DNA of 64,000 bases from Thunnus maccoyii (GCF_910596095.1 NC_056533.1:9423001-9487000); one strand, 5' to 3'; counted from the first letter of the stretch, positions 24,720-37,808 are shown. The notes: generated by a model not told the origin, from the letters alone. Made by a program: numbers and translations.

Positions 24720-26850
24720 AACCATACACACTCCCTGTGATGTGTACACATGCTTTACACCGCCTCCCTTTTACCCCAGCGTTGTCATGCTATCCATCTT
24801 GTATAGGAGCACACAGTGCAGTGGAGGGGGCATTACTGGAGATCTGGGACCAAACTGTCTTCATTCATTCCTTCTGCCTAGCAGTAAAGCCCCGGACGCT
24901 GGTTAGAATCCCTGTCTTACTCTCTGCATGTCTTCCTCCTCGTCTGTCTTATTCCTCCTCGTCTGTCTCCCTTCCTGGCAAGCCGATGCATTGTGTGTGC
25001 AACCTCCTAACTCCGTTGAAACACTAATGGCAGCAGAGGCCTTTATCTGGCAGGGGAACAGGATCTCATCTACAGAGCTGCCCGCGGCTACAGTACACGC
25101 AGAGACATACATTAAGCCTCACCAATACACCCAAAGAGAAAGCAAAATAGAATTCAATTTAAAAGTAGCTCGCAGAAAGACAACAGGGGAGGGTCTGGGT
25201 TTGTTTGTTTTTCCTCCTGCCTTGTTATGCAGCACCTTGAATATCAAAATTAATAAGAAAACATGATTTGCATTATGGTGGTCAGTCACCGAAAAACAAA
25301 ATAAGTTTGTTGATGATGAGCACAGACACAGCCCAGCGTCAGCATGCATAACACACAGCAATATGTCACAAGTTCCATTCAAATTTAGACGTGCCGGGCT
25401 AAAATGATTGGCTCTTTAATTAATTGCATTATCATCAGCAAACACAGTGATTTTCTCCCAGCCGTGAAAGCTCCTGAGAGAAAACAGATATAATGTTGCT
25501 GAGGCCACTGCAGGAGGAAATCAACAGGCGCAGCACTGCCACAAAGTCACAGTGCCCCCTACTGGCTCACACAGTAACAACACCCTGAAGGGAGCATTAC
25601 CCTTGGCACTTATCCAACAGCAAAAAGCCAAGGGGAGGGCATTTGTGCACACAGCCATGGGACGCTCAGAGAATGGCATCCCTTCAGAATATGAAAAGGA
25701 TTTTGTGCCAAGTGTTTGGCAGTCCATGCAGTGCTCATGCATGCTCACTTTTAGAGTTGAATTTGATAGAAAACAGCTTTACATGATAGTGGGATGTTAA
25801 TGTCTACCATTGAGATGGAAAATACTCCCCCCAAAGCATTTGCAGGATTGGGAAGGAGAAGGTTCATAAGTAGAATGCATCCATGTCTGCAGCACAAAGG
25901 TTGAGGGGTTAACAATACATGGGCTGATGCAGGTATAGGTATTGTGTTGTTGAAGTGTTACCAGATGTTCAAAAGACTGAATCTATATATTTAAATTAAT
26001 GTATTAAACTATGTATCTATCCGTCTACTTGTAGCTCAACTTAGTTACAATGAAAAGTTGCCCTAGCAAGTTCCAGATTATTGCATTTTAGTGACAAAAT
26101 CCAGCCTTAACCAAGATTTATATGTTATTGTCTCTGCTAAAGCTGAGCAGCCGAGAGACAGACTATGCTGACAGGTCATCTAGAGACAAATGCTGAAGCT
26201 GATCCGTAGACAATGAATAATGGATCAACTGTGAGGACAGTTGTGATGAGATTTTACCAGGGTATCGGGACATTTTCTAATTCAGAACTGGAAGCTAGTG
26301 TCATATAAAAATCAGTTGGATAGGATGTCTCTAATAAAAACTTGGCCAGGCAACAAGTCTGTTAGGAATTCCGTGTCAATTAGAGAATATAAGTTCACCA
26401 GTTAAATGAATGTCTTTATGTTGTGATCTCCAGAATCTGAGACATTTTATGTTAGTGGATCATGACTTCACCATCTAAAATCATTAGAATAGCACAATGT
26501 TCATTCTGATGTAAGGTGATTTTTTCCTTTAGCCTCTGCCTCCAAGGCGCTGTTTCTTACATAGCAACTGCCCACATTAATAGGACTCTAAACAGGAATG
26601 CCAGACACAGACTTGTTGTGCTAAAGCGATGCATTTTGTTGGAAAACAGCAGCAGCAGAATGGGCATATGGTTGAACTGGGCAGAGCATATGTCCCCAGC
26701 ATTCATGCTTGAGTCTATCTGTACAAACATGACAGACCCAGGCCAACAACCCCGGGCAAAGAGTCTGCTTCTTGCTTCTTTCAAACAGCTCCCAAGTGTT
26801 TCGAGTTTGTTATTGCAATAACAGCCTTTGGAGAGAGAATATGGACAGAG

Positions 26851-27134
26851 CAGTGGTTCTCAAAGTGGGGTCTGGAGACCCCCAGGGGTCCTTGAGGGGG
26901 TTCCAGGGGGTCCCCAGCAAAAAGGGGAACCATTTATTTTCACCATAATTAACACAATGACAGAATGTATGACTATTTTGGTCATGGGTTTCATACATTT
27001 ATGTAATAAAACATCTAAAAGCAAAAATCTTATCAGATGGGGGACCCTGGGAATAAATCTTATCAAATGGGGGTCCGTGGTCTAATTTGTGTCAGTTTAG
27101 GGGTCCTTGACGTGAAAAAGTTTGAGAAGCACTG
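26851..27134. mobile_element. hAT-type MITE, 284 bp
   Basis: The left end is CAGTGGTTCTCAA and the right end TTGAGAAGCACTG, which is the complement with one mismatch. Flanking 8-mers GGACAGAG (left) and GTACAGAC (right) match at 6 of 8 positions, as expected for an aged hAT target duplication. The interior has the repeated GGGGTCC motifs of this very common fish element and no coding capacity. Confidence 0.82.
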
Positions 27135-28947
27135 GTACAGACAATCTACAAATGCTAATTACGTATAAAAAGATTATTGGAAATTGCATTTCCTTTGCAG
27201 GCAATACAAACAAGCATCAACAAAAAGCCAGAACTTTGTATTCACACTTAGCTTCCCTTTGCTACCTCTACATAAAGCTGACTGTGAGTTGCTAGTATGA
27301 GCTTAAAATGTAAAATGGAATAAAAATCATGACTGCTCTGTGGTGCATCAGTCCGTCCTACATTACTCACTAGAATAGCCGTTGTTACTGCAGGGCTGTT
27401 TTATTCTGCTGACAACGTCTCCTATGATATAAATACCTATATATTTGGCCTGTGGGGAATATATTTTGAACTGCCTTAAAAATTTACAGGACACATTGAT
27501 CTTTAAAGGTAGAATTTAAAAGCGATGTCTGGAAAGTGTCCACTCATAAAGGATGGTCTCATATCACCCATCTGTTCTCTGCTGATGAGTATATGTGACC
27601 TTGATGTATTTAAAGGTTGTCTTGTGTTAATTGATGATGAGCATTGACCACTTCTATTCACATGCAAGATGTCTGCTATTAATTATGAAAGAACAAAAGA
27701 AACGTATAAATAAAATTTAAACAGCTTAATAATTTTGAATATGAGAAGAGGAAAAAAAGAGAGAGATCACATGATGTGGTGTGATGAAATTGAATCTTAA
27801 TGAGCCATAAAGGTCATTAGGAGGTTGTAGCAGCTATAACCACTGAATACAGAACAAGCTAATTTAAATAAATAATATGGAGTTCTACCAGTAAAATGTC
27901 CTAAAAATGTGAAATACATGCAGTATGAAGTAGAAAACACAAATGAAAACACATGGCACATTTGAAGGTTATATGTATTTAGCCATCTATGAATTGAAAG
28001 CATATACTCAAGCTCAAACTGTACTTAATATTCATATTATCTGCTACAGAAGGTCATGATGCATATTTTAGAATACAACTAGTTAACCTTTATGTTGAAA
28101 AAGATTCAACTGCTGTTGGTAATTAATAAAACAAAAACAGAATTGCAACCATAGTTTTAGCAAATAGTCAGTGTATATTTGTATGTGTGCACGTGTGAAT
28201 TGCATATGTGTTGCAGATACGGATAATAAATTATAATAATGTTCTATGCTGTAAATAAAACAAGCAGATGACTCAGATGTTGTCACTACGTATCCCTTCT
28301 CATTCTGTAGTGAGCAGAGATATACAGTATCCTGCAGGAGAGCCTGTTTCCATTTCACCCATGAAGACTCTGAAAATCTTCTCTAAGGAAGAAATGCTGA
28401 CATTATTTGTATCTCTGTGAATACCTGCCTCATCAGGTCTTAATAGGGGAGACATGTCTGCAGCTCACCATGTTCTGTTGCGTAGGATCATCTCAATCAA
28501 ACATCTGGGGAAGATATGATCAGTTCTGATAACATTTTTTTTTCACTTCATGCATGTTGCAAATCTGACTCTTATTTTTGTTAAACTGGTTTATCACTAA
28601 TACTTTGTTTAGCAGCAGTGTTGTGTTATTAAAATAAAACTGTTTAGATGAATGCACACCTATAGAAGTGTGTTTTCAGAAGATACTTAAAGGGAGATAT
28701 TGATCTGGCTAACTTAATTTCCTCAGTTTACTGTATAGCTGCAGCTCTTACATCATTTATAACGACTGAATCTTTGATACTTTAGATATACAAAGGATTA
28801 TCTCTAAAACTACAGTGACATGTTTTCCTTTCTCACCTCCTCACACCTGTCCAATCTTTGCGCGAAGTAGGTGTGAATGTTGGATTGTCAGTTTGAGAAA
28901 GTTACTGAAATTGTCAGACACAGACCCTCCAGTTCTGAAAGTCAGAA

Positions 28948-29012
<65 letters not shown>

Positions 29013-32000
29013 CCGAAGCTGACCTATCTGTGCTTATTTCTGTGGAATTAAAGGTATTAAAGGTTCAGTCTTTGAGCCAAATAAACATCCTAAACTACTT
29101 TAAGTATACAGTTTCAGAATTATTACAATATAAGGGCTATAAAGTTACACAACTGCAACACTATTGTCAAGTTTAAGTTATCGTGGTAAGTTGTGCTGAC
29201 TTAAGATGAAATACACCAAACATCAAGCCCTACATCACTGTTATAGTTATATAAAAACCAAAAGTGCTGAAAACAAACTGGTAAAAAATCCTAAAAAATA
29301 AAAAGATCAAGGGGATTTCTTTGCTATGTGCACAGTAGCTCTTTAAACTAGAGTTGTTTCCTGCCTACAGTACTTGTTCCTGTGGAACCAACAATGCTAC
29401 CAGAATCTAACAAATGACTCCTCTATTCTCCTTCACCTCCTCCTCCCTGGCTGAAAGTGGAGTGCTGCCTCTCCTCTGTATGTTCGTTCCAGTCAGCAGG
29501 TTCACGTGGACGCCATCCAACTTCCCTGCAGTCTGCAGGGGAACAGAAGGTCTCTGCAGTAATCTGTTGCCATTTCCTTTACAACTCAGCAATTAACTGC
29601 ACCCGGTGACAAAACAAAGATTTTTCTCAATGTAATCTAAATAGGAAGTGATTTTCGTTTTGTTAAAAAACACCCACACAGGCCCCCATGGGGATTCAAA
29701 TGATATGTAATTGAAGTTTAATGGGTCTCGGTTGCAATAACAAGCAGCAATGAATATTAATATTTTAAAAAGACAATAGTGCTCTGTATGGGTTGAAAAT
29801 CTGGAGAGTTGCTACAGTGTAACATACCAAAGACTGAAAAAAGGCATCTGCTCGCAGCAGTGTGACCTGCTGAGTGGGAGCAGAAGCGTACAAGTTTACT
29901 GAGACTCAGTGTCACAGATCAGCCAGACTCAATGCAAAAACAGATGGTACACTTAGGAGTAGATGCAACATAGAGAGACACAGATAAGCCGCTGCAGCAG
30001 CATTGCTCTCAGATTCTTTTTCAGAGCGGACTGTAATTATGCAGGCAGAGTCAGCTGAGCTCCATGTTGTTTGTCAGCATCGCCCCGCTTCACGCTTGTA
30101 TACTTCCACACACATTCACATCGGTAGATGCCCAGTGCAACCACAGGCTGCTGCTGTCATCCACAAAGCAAATGTGTCTGTTTGCTTTCCCAGCTTAAAG
30201 GGTTTCTCCAAACCATCTGGGATTCACACCAATGACCCGCTCACAAATTTGCTTCTCTAATCTCTAGATTGCTCTGTTCTGCCCAGAATGTACTGCATGT
30301 TAACTCAAGACCAGGATCGTTTAAATATTCAACTGTGGCAGACAAAGTGCCAAGGAGTTTCAAAGGGCCTTTTTTTAAAAAAAAAAAAACAAGAATAATG
30401 TATTCTATATCCCCACCACCTCCTGCCAGTGCCTACTTTCCATGCAGTGAACTTAATTAAACTCTGCTACTGACCCATTTCCCTAGCAATGAGCTCAGGG
30501 AAGTATCTGACAAATGCTAGTTCATGCCTGCATGTGCCCAGAGGATTGTGGCTTCAAGGAACACTCCGAGATCAAAACTCTGAGGTAAGCGTAATCGGAT
30601 GCAAATTTCTTTCATGCAACAAGCTTGAAGAGACAGTAAGAAGAAAAACGGCTTTAAGTATTAACATCCCTTTGTTTTTCTATAGTCATAATATACTACA
30701 GTGGTTTCAGTCAAAACTACAGGCTAATCACTGCTTAAATCAATTGGTTAAATCAAACACTCAGCGTGCATACTGATTAGCAAGACAGTAACTTGCACCA
30801 ATGGAATGTCTCCTTGTAGAATAAGTTGCCAGCTTCAAACAGAATCTATTAGCAGATGAAGTGGTAACGATTTTAGGACACAAGTCTATTAAAAGCCATT
30901 TTCTTTTAAGAGGCGAAGAGAAAGCTCATGGGTCTATAGAGTCCAGTGCTGCTCCTATCAGCTCCAGTGTGGAAAAAAACAAGAGCACTGGGCCACTGGG
31001 ACATTCCTGTGAGCATTATCAGCGCTCCTTAACTATTCTAAACTGACATCAATTGCTGTACCGGCTTGATCCCAGCGGACCTTGTTAGCTCCATTTAATG
31101 GCAAAATGAGCAACTTCTCAGTCCTGCTCTGGCAATGGGAGCTGTGAGTCCTGGCTGCACTGTTGTATTAGATGGTGAATGTAAAAAGATATCACACTAA
31201 TTACTGAAGGGACATAGGTTTGGGAAGGCTAAACATTTGTACATTTGTTAGCACATGGAGCCAGTTTGTCTTGGCAGTAATAGAAAAACATATGCATATA
31301 GACGGTGTAGCTATCACATTGAGAAGTGGATGAGCAGCATCTGTCACTATGAGGGAGCCAAAGCATGTTTTAAGCATGGTTATTTCTTTCTTTTTTTAAT
31401 TGATGTCTGATTTCTTCATCATTAGCTTGTATTTTTTCATAAGGTTATTATTTTATTGTACTAGTTTTGTCAGCACACTCTCTCATCCTACAATACTGTT
31501 AGAATCCGAATATGATGCTGTAACAAGCCTTCACATCTCCAACAATATGTAATTTCCCAAACCATCACTGTAATGGCTAAAAAGACAGCAAGCCAACCTT
31601 GATTTTTGCAAATACATTTTTGTAAAGCTTAATGCAAGACTGTTTAAATTATTATTTTTCTTCAAACTTTATTCATTGGGATTCCAAACAGATAACAGAC
31701 AAGTAGTATACTGAGTTTCAATTGAGAACATAATTTTAAAATAATTTTAAAGAGGTACTGCAGACTAAAACGTGTTTTTTGAACTGTAAACTAAATTATA
31801 TGACTGTACTGGGGTGAAATACATCCATCCTGGTGTTAATATTGACATTTACACCAAATTTATAAAAAATTGGGGGGTTTCATGGGTTGAAAATGGCTCA
31901 ACCTGTCATCAGCCCCAAAAAGGCAGGGCCAATGCTGACGTAGAGTCCACCGTTTGAGAGGTCTCTATGTCATGAAATTTGTATAAATGGTAAAATGATA

Positions 32001-32394
32001 ACACCCGGCTCCCCCAAGCCTGTGTTCATTTTCAAATATATGCTGATCGAAACCATTTTAGCTTCAGGAGCTAACAGCAGCTACAGCAGTGCTGGCCTGC
32101 TGGAAGAGGTTGCTCTGTCTGCAACTGTCCGTGGAAGAGCTGCTGGCAGCCACAAAAACAACAGAAATCCTCCTCATATGTGTTTCTACAGTTATCAGCT
32201 GGTAAAATTTTGTTTAAAAACATTAAATTGTGGTGAAACTGTTTGTCATGTCAACTCTGCATTGGACAGGTTCAGTTACACCATCCAGACCCCAGTGAGA
32301 GGGGTCTGGACGTCAGTACAATGCATGCTTCACACTTGTTCCCTTCCCGTTTTCAAACTGTCTTGCTTTCTGCTGCTGTAGTGCAGTGTTCATT
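27135..32394. other. No gene supported; simple repeats
   Basis: No coding exon was recognised. A TG repeat continuing into a 33-nt G run lies at 28950-29010. Around 31.75-32.3 kb the sequence resembles old teleost interspersed repeat DNA, without definable ends. Confidence 0.5.
28950..29010. repeat. (TG)14 joined to poly-G (33 nt)
   Basis: TG units at 28950-28977 run directly into 33 consecutive G (28978-29010). Lengths should be treated as approximate because such tracts are error-prone. Confidence 0.93.
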
Positions 32395-32880
32395 TTCTGT
32401 CTCTCAGAGCCACCCATGTCCCTGAACCTGGGGGCAGGCCTTCTCTCCAGGGAGGGTGGGCGGGGGGGGACCTCTTGTGAGAGAGTGAAGGTTGCACCAG
32501 AATCATTTTGGCAGGGCAGAAACGGACCTCTTTGCCTCCACAGCAAATACTTACTGCCCCCTGTCTTTCCATGACGGACCACAATGTGCCTCTGGGAATG
32601 GATGCGCTGGTGCACCCATAGCCCAACACGCTCCTGTATGCATTCCCCCAGTGAAAATACTGCCTGCTTCATGCCAGCAGGGTCTGTCCCTGATCCTGGT
32701 GGCCCCTTGGTGGCCAGCGAAATCGTGGTATGCCGAGATAATCAGTCTGCTGGTGGCGAGGCCCTGGCAGCTTCCTCTCCACAGGGACTTCCTCTATCAA
32801 GCGGGAGGAGAGGTGATTCATCCGTGCCCAGAGCTGTGGCAGCTGCATGCCTACCGGTTCAGAGGTCCAATTTAATAACT
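32395..32880 (+). pseudogene. DIRS RNase H C-terminal remnant
   Basis: Readable in more than one frame: LNLGAGLLSREGG (expected N-x-GADxLSR), GRAETDLFAS, then PPVKILPASCQQG and ILVAPWWPAKSWYAEI, which is the conserved end of DIRS RNase H. A frame change is needed between the first and second blocks. The recombinase ORF overlaps the end, as is normal for DIRS elements. Confidence 0.78.
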
Positions 32881-32886
32881 AAGGGT

Positions 32887-34406
32887 CTGCCCCCAAGTGT
32901 GGTGGCAATGATTCAAAGTGTGATGGCATCATCTACTAGAGGCCTACATGCCTATAAATGGCTGGTGTTTGAGCAGTGGTGTCAGGACCGAAATGTACTC
33001 CCATTTCAGTGCTCTGTTGTGGATATTTTGATGTTCCTTCAGGAACTGCTAGATAAGGGTCTCTCATTTTCCTCAATTAAGGTCTATCTGGCAGTTATAT
33101 CTGCCCGTCATGTTGGCTTTGACAGATTGATGTTAGGTGTTCACCCTCTTGCCATGTGTTTCTTAAAGAGGACCTATTATGCTCATTTCAGCTCTAAATT
33201 TTTATTTTTGGACTCCACTAGTGTAGCTCTGCATGATTCAAAGTTCAAAAAACTCCTTATTTATCTTAGCCACAGTGAGATGTTTCATGAAGAGCTGCAG
33301 ACATCCAGCACACCTCCAACAGGTAAACTACTTATTTTACTTTGCTGTGCTGTGTAATGGCGTCATGGCTTGGCGTAACTACTGTGGACGAAGGAGATGT
33401 CCATATAAAGAAATCCGTCACGAACTGACGTCAGCTCAAGCTGAAAGTAGAAAAAACCGTTGGAAACCGAGCGTTCAGAGCAGTCTGAAGTTGCTCCTTT
33501 TTGCTTACAGGGATTACTGCTACATACGTTTACCTCGTTATTTGACACGTCAGCCACTTCTAACATGAACATCCGACATTGTGACATTATATATATATGT
33601 CTGAAAAAAAGGAAAAGCATAATACCTCCCCTTTAAAGGAAGTCCACCTGCTGAGGCCTGTGGTTAAATCTAGTGTCCCCTCATGGGATTTGGCTTTCAT
33701 GCTTGAGGCTCTTTGTGGTCCTCGTTTTGAGCCCATTGAGTCTTCAGATGGGAAATTTCTTTAATACAAACCTGCACTGCTTCTTGCTTTGACCTCCGCT
33801 AAGCAGGTGGGCTCCATGCTTCACCTGTGCATACCTCTTATACCCAAGTTTACTTCGGATGGCTTAAAGGTTACATTGTGTCCGAATGTGGCATATTTTC
33901 CTAAAATTATCCCTACAGCCTATAGCTCAAAGGCTTTTGAGTTCTTGAGCTTTTGTTCCCCCGCTTCCAAGGAGCAGAGGAGGTTGCATTCCCTGTGTCC
34001 TGTGGGTGTGCTACACACCTACATAGACAGCACCAAGAGTGTGCGTTTATGTGACCAGTTGTTTGTCTGTTTTGCCAGGGGCAAAGCCCTGTCTAAACAG
34101 TGGCATTCTCACTGGATTGTGGAGGCTGTCTCCCTAGCTTACAACAGCAGAGGTATTCAGTTGCCTCACGGTGTGAGGGCACATTCAGCCAGTGGCTTAG
34201 CAACGTCATGGGCTTTGTTTGAAGGGGTATCTGTGAGTGATATCTGTGCTGTGGCCAGTTGGTCATCACCACACATTTTTGTTCAGTTTTACCGTCTGAA
34301 TGTGACAGCCTCTTCAGTGGCTCACTCTGCCCTTTCTGCTGGGTCTATGATGCACCAGAGTGCTGGAGCTTGGACTCCGGTTCGGTGGCTGCTCTGCAGG
34401 GCATGA
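32887..34406 (+). pseudogene. DIRS tyrosine recombinase, split by a MITE
   Basis: The N-terminal SAM-like part (RGLHAYKWLVFEQWCQDRN, FLQELLDKGLSFSSIKVYL) runs to 33166. The catalytic part resumes at 33633 and reaches the stop at 34404-34406. The frame on both sides is compatible if one TTAA copy and the MITE are ignored, but a TAA follows at about 33762. The C-terminal box shows LPHGVRAHSASGLATSWAL and SPHIFVQFYRLNVT. The nucleophilic Tyr position is kept. The second catalytic Arg of the HSxR motif appears as Gly or Ser, so even an intact copy would probably be inactive. Confidence 0.82.
33167..33632. mobile_element. MITE with TTAA target sites (piggyBac-like), 466 bp
   Basis: It is flanked by TTAA at 33163-33166 and 33633-33636. 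The ends are AGAGGACCTATTATGC and the complement of GCATAATACCTCCCCT, matching 13 of 16 with consensus AGGGGACCTATTATGC. There is no coding capacity. It inserted into the recombinase ORF of the DIRS element and is therefore younger. Confidence 0.85.
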
Positions 34407-34588
34407 ATACATGTCCCACACTATATGTGTTGTACCAAGTGAATCAACTGAAAGGGAACGAAATGTTATGACTAACTTGTGTTCCCTGAAGTAGAGGAAT
34501 GAGGTACAACACTAGGTTACCCTGCTTCACAGCTGGGCTTGGTGAAGAGCAGCTATCAAACTGAATGAAGACTGTGGTGATGGATGTG

Positions 34589-34591
<3 letters not shown>

Positions 34592-34655
<64 letters not shown>
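34592..34655. repeat. (TA)n microsatellite
   Basis: About 32 TA units directly downstream of the DIRS element. Confidence 0.96.
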
Positions 34656-34657
<2 letters not shown>

Positions 34658-35694
34658 TGAAAAAATGCCTTGTCTTAACAGGACAACGTAACCTGTTGTA
34701 GTGTTTGCCCTCTTTCCTAATAGTGCTGAACCATCATGAGTATCTGTATCACAGTAGTTTTCAAGACCCCTATTCTAAGTTTGAAATGGTTGAGAATATA
34801 ATGAAGATCAAAGGAAGAGAAGTCATCACTGCCCTTTGAGAGTCTGGTTGACATTTCCTCCATCTTGCCAATCAGATCAGCACAAATGTCCTAGGAGTGA
34901 AGGCTTCTGCACTTTTGTCAGCTTGAAGGATGCAAGCCCCAACCAGATTTTTTTAGGGGGTGGGGGGGGGGGGGGGGGGGGTGGGTGGGTGGGTATCTGT
35001 CCCTCTTTTGTATAGTTTCCTTTTTAGGACATCTAATATTTACTCTCCTCTCTTAGCAGCTGCTGCTGATGTATCCTTGAGCAAGGCACATAACCACCTG
35101 TTACCCTGGTGTAGCTTCTCAGTGGCTGCCAATATACCATGATAGCACTGGGCTGCTCCTAATTTTATAAGAGGAGACTGGTGCATTTTCTTGACATTCT
35201 CCCCACAAAGAATAGAGTGTTACACATGGACAACAGTATTACACATTTTGTCTGTGTGTTAGTAAACTCAGTCAAATTTTTTTTTTTTAAAAAAGACAGA
35301 AAGTAAAGTTTTATTTCCTGCTTCCCTGGCTTCTCTGTCTGGAGAAACCTGCGGGGAGCCAAGGTGACAGGCAAACATGCTGATCACAGTTCAATAAGCA
35401 ACGCTGAGGTCATCAAGGGGCTGCTTTAAACAAGACAGGCTGACCGTTACCCTGGCAACAGACTACACTGACAAGCACACAAGAGATCCCCAGACAATCT
35501 GAGCATGTGTATATCTGTGAATTTGCACATTTTCATGCTCATATGTGTTGCTGTGAGAGTCTCTGTTTATATTTTAGTGTAGCCTACTTTATGTGAGTGT
35601 GTGTATTAAATGTCCCCATGAGTTTGTGACAATGCTCTAGTCTACCAGTCTTAACCTCCACCTACTGCATTATGGGTAGTTTGATGCCTGAAAG
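34656..35694. other. No gene supported
   Basis: Contains a G-rich stretch (34956-34993) with a 20-nt G run followed by TGGG units. No exon recognised. Confidence 0.55.
34956..34993. repeat. Poly-G and (TGGG)n tract
   Basis: GGGGGT, then 20 G, then three TGGG units. Glycine-rich reading frames through it are artefacts. Confidence 0.93.
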
Positions 35695-36074
35695 AAGGAG
35701 ATGACTTTATTGGAAATTCTTTATTCGGAATAACCCCTTGAGATGTATCATCTTGTTTTTGAGGCGGTCCTAAATGACAATAATACAATCTGAGCACAAT
35801 TAGACGAAGCATTTAACTGAAAACAAATTAACTACAAGATAATTAAATGAAGTGTAAATACCAAGTGTTACAGACAAACGAAAAAAAACAGTACATATCA
35901 AATAATGAGACATACGTACTCCAAGCAGAACAAGCTAATTATTAATTCATACTAAAGTATTAATGTCGGTGATAGCATTAAGTAATACAGATATATATAT
36001 ATATACAGAATTACAGAGGTTTTATTATGGACATGCACAACTGATCCCATAATAAGAAGAAAGGGCATTTTTAA

Positions 36075-37089
36075 AGCTATAATATGCAACTATTCTGCAT
36101 TAAAACGTAAAATCAACTAGACCTATGTTATATATTTTGTTGAGGTGTGTACTTACATTATCCCAAATCTTTCCAACAATTTTCAAACCCAGAGAAAGCA
36201 GTAATTTTAATCAAAGGTAACGGTCTGTTTCATTTGATCGCCTGTCTATGGCATCATACCCAAAGAGTATACGCGCACAAGATACATGTGTCAGCGTTGT
36301 GGTTGTCTGTCACAATGGTGTCTACCAAAGATTATGCTCATACAAAATAGTACATTAATAAATAAATTGAGTTTTAGTCAGTTTTAAGCCACATTCTTAT
36401 GATAAACTTTTTAGATCTTGGTCATTTTTAACTGTATCTTTTAACCAGATGAAGGATTTTAGTCATTGGAAGTCTGGATCTTAAGTTATCAGAGAAACAA
36501 GCTGAGCAAATGTTAGCAGCAGCACGGCTAGCAGCCCCTCTCGGACATCCTCTTTCTGCCGAACAGCATCAGAGAAACACCGATTTTTAAGGTGAAACTG
36601 CTTTACTCACTGTTTTTACCAGTTTTATTCCCCATGTACATTTGTTTTGGAGAGGAGGAGACCTCTGGGGATAATTAGGCTCACGGTAAAAACCTGCTTA
36701 ATGTCTGTTTCTTAAGTTATCAGAGAAACAAGCTGAGCAAATGTTAACAGCAGCTCAGCTCGCAGGCCCTACAGGACATCCTGTGTCCACCGAACAGTGT
36801 CGGAGAAACACTTATTTTTAACGTAAAACTGCTTGATTCGGTGTCTTTACCTGTTTTAATCACCTGATCTGTTTGTTTTGTAGAGGAGGAAACCGCTACA
36901 GATAATTTGGCTCTTGGTAAAAACATCCTGAACAATGAACACTGAATTAATCCTATCCCAGAGGAGCTGGTTGTTTAACAATGATGACAACAACTCCCAT
37001 GATCCCATGCTACTTCACACTGTCATCACACTCTTTTGTTATTGTTTTGATTGAGAGACCCCTAGCGGCTGAAATTATATATTGTGCAT
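36075..37089. mobile_element. Non-autonomous element flanked by TTAA, about 1.0 kb
   Basis: TTAA lies at 36071-36074 and 37090-37093. The left end AGCTATAATATGCAA and the complement of the right end (ATGCACAATATATAA) are only partly similar, so the ends are diverged. The right subterminal CCCCTAGCGGCTGAAATTA motif occurs in common fish elements. The interior has a tandem duplication but no coding capacity. Confidence 0.55.
36481..36942. repeat. Two-copy tandem repeat, period about 231 bp
   Basis: TTAAGTTATCAGAGAAACAA starts unit 1 at 36481 and unit 2 at 36712. Alignment continues through gaacagyrtcrgagaaacac and ctcwyggtaaaaac with scattered substitutions and small indels, so the duplication is old. 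Confidence 0.85.
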
Positions 37090-37094
37090 TTAAA

Positions 37095-37207
37095 TCAGTG
37101 GAAAGATGATATGAGTTGAATATTTACTGGTAGATTATTCCAGTCAGATGGAGCTTTAAACATAAAGGCTTTCTTAGCTACAGACAAAGAGCTGTATAGA
37201 GTGCCTA
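37095..37207 (-). pseudogene. LINE ORF2 C-terminal fragment
   Basis: Reads GTLYSSLSVAKKAFMF, then KAPSDWNNLPVNI, and ends SSFH-stop at 37095-37097. This is the F..AP..WN.LP signature near the C-terminus of many fish LINE ORF2 proteins. Confidence 0.7.
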
Positions 37208-37808
37208 AATTGATAATTGGAGGAGAAAGGTACCATGAACTATTTTAAATAGTGAGGGTAATTGAAATGTATACATTTAAAAACTAAACTACAGCAAATG
37301 TCACTGTCTTCTTATGATGGCAGAGCCAATTAAGTTTCATACATTGTACAATTATGAGTTATGAGAGGACAACCAAGAGCAAATCTGCGTAGTGTATTAT
37401 AAACTATATTGAGAGGCAGAAGATTAGTTTTGGATGCAGCCTGATATACGTCAACATAGTCCAATATTAGTAAAATGAGTTGTGATGCAATCTTCTTTCT
37501 AATAGTAAAAGAAAAACAATTTCTGGATCAGTGAAAAACACCAATGCTGAAGTTCATTTTCTTCACAAAATAACTAATATGGCATTTAAATGAAAGTTCA
37601 GAGTCGAGCAATAGGCACAGGTATTTGTTGTGTTAAATTCCTTGAAGTGGTGTATCATCAAGACAGGCAATAACACATGAATAAGCTTTAGATTTGGATT
37701 TAATGCTTTACTGAGTACTGAAAATCATACTGTAGCATTTAGGTTTATTAGTAGTAATTTATCAGCTGTGAGCCAGTGTTGTAGGATGTTAATATCAGAC
37801 TGCAAAGT

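Larger units (their letters stand above)
21423..26850. other. No gene supported; simple repeats and one dispersed repeat copy
   Basis: No exon with family similarity was seen on either strand. Contents include a pyrimidine tract (24468-24590), a CA repeat (24686-24717) and a dispersed repeat copy near 23.07-23.13 kb. The ORF at 24212-24640 (plus) is driven by the CT tract. Confidence 0.55.
32395..34560 (+). mobile_element. 5'-truncated DIRS-type retrotransposon, plus strand
   Basis: It begins in the RNase H end of the polymerase ORF, continues into a tyrosine recombinase ORF and ends with a noncoding segment (about 34405-34560) that should be the DIRS terminal repeat. DIRS elements integrate with a tyrosine recombinase in place of a DDE integrase. 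The RT is missing. The recombinase is split by a 466-bp MITE (33167-33632) and also carries a stop. The 3' end is approximate. Confidence 0.85.

Noticed and set aside
32584..33357. 257-codon ORF as a host gene
   Set aside because: The second half is DIRS recombinase and the first overlaps the RNase H end out of frame; it runs into a MITE.
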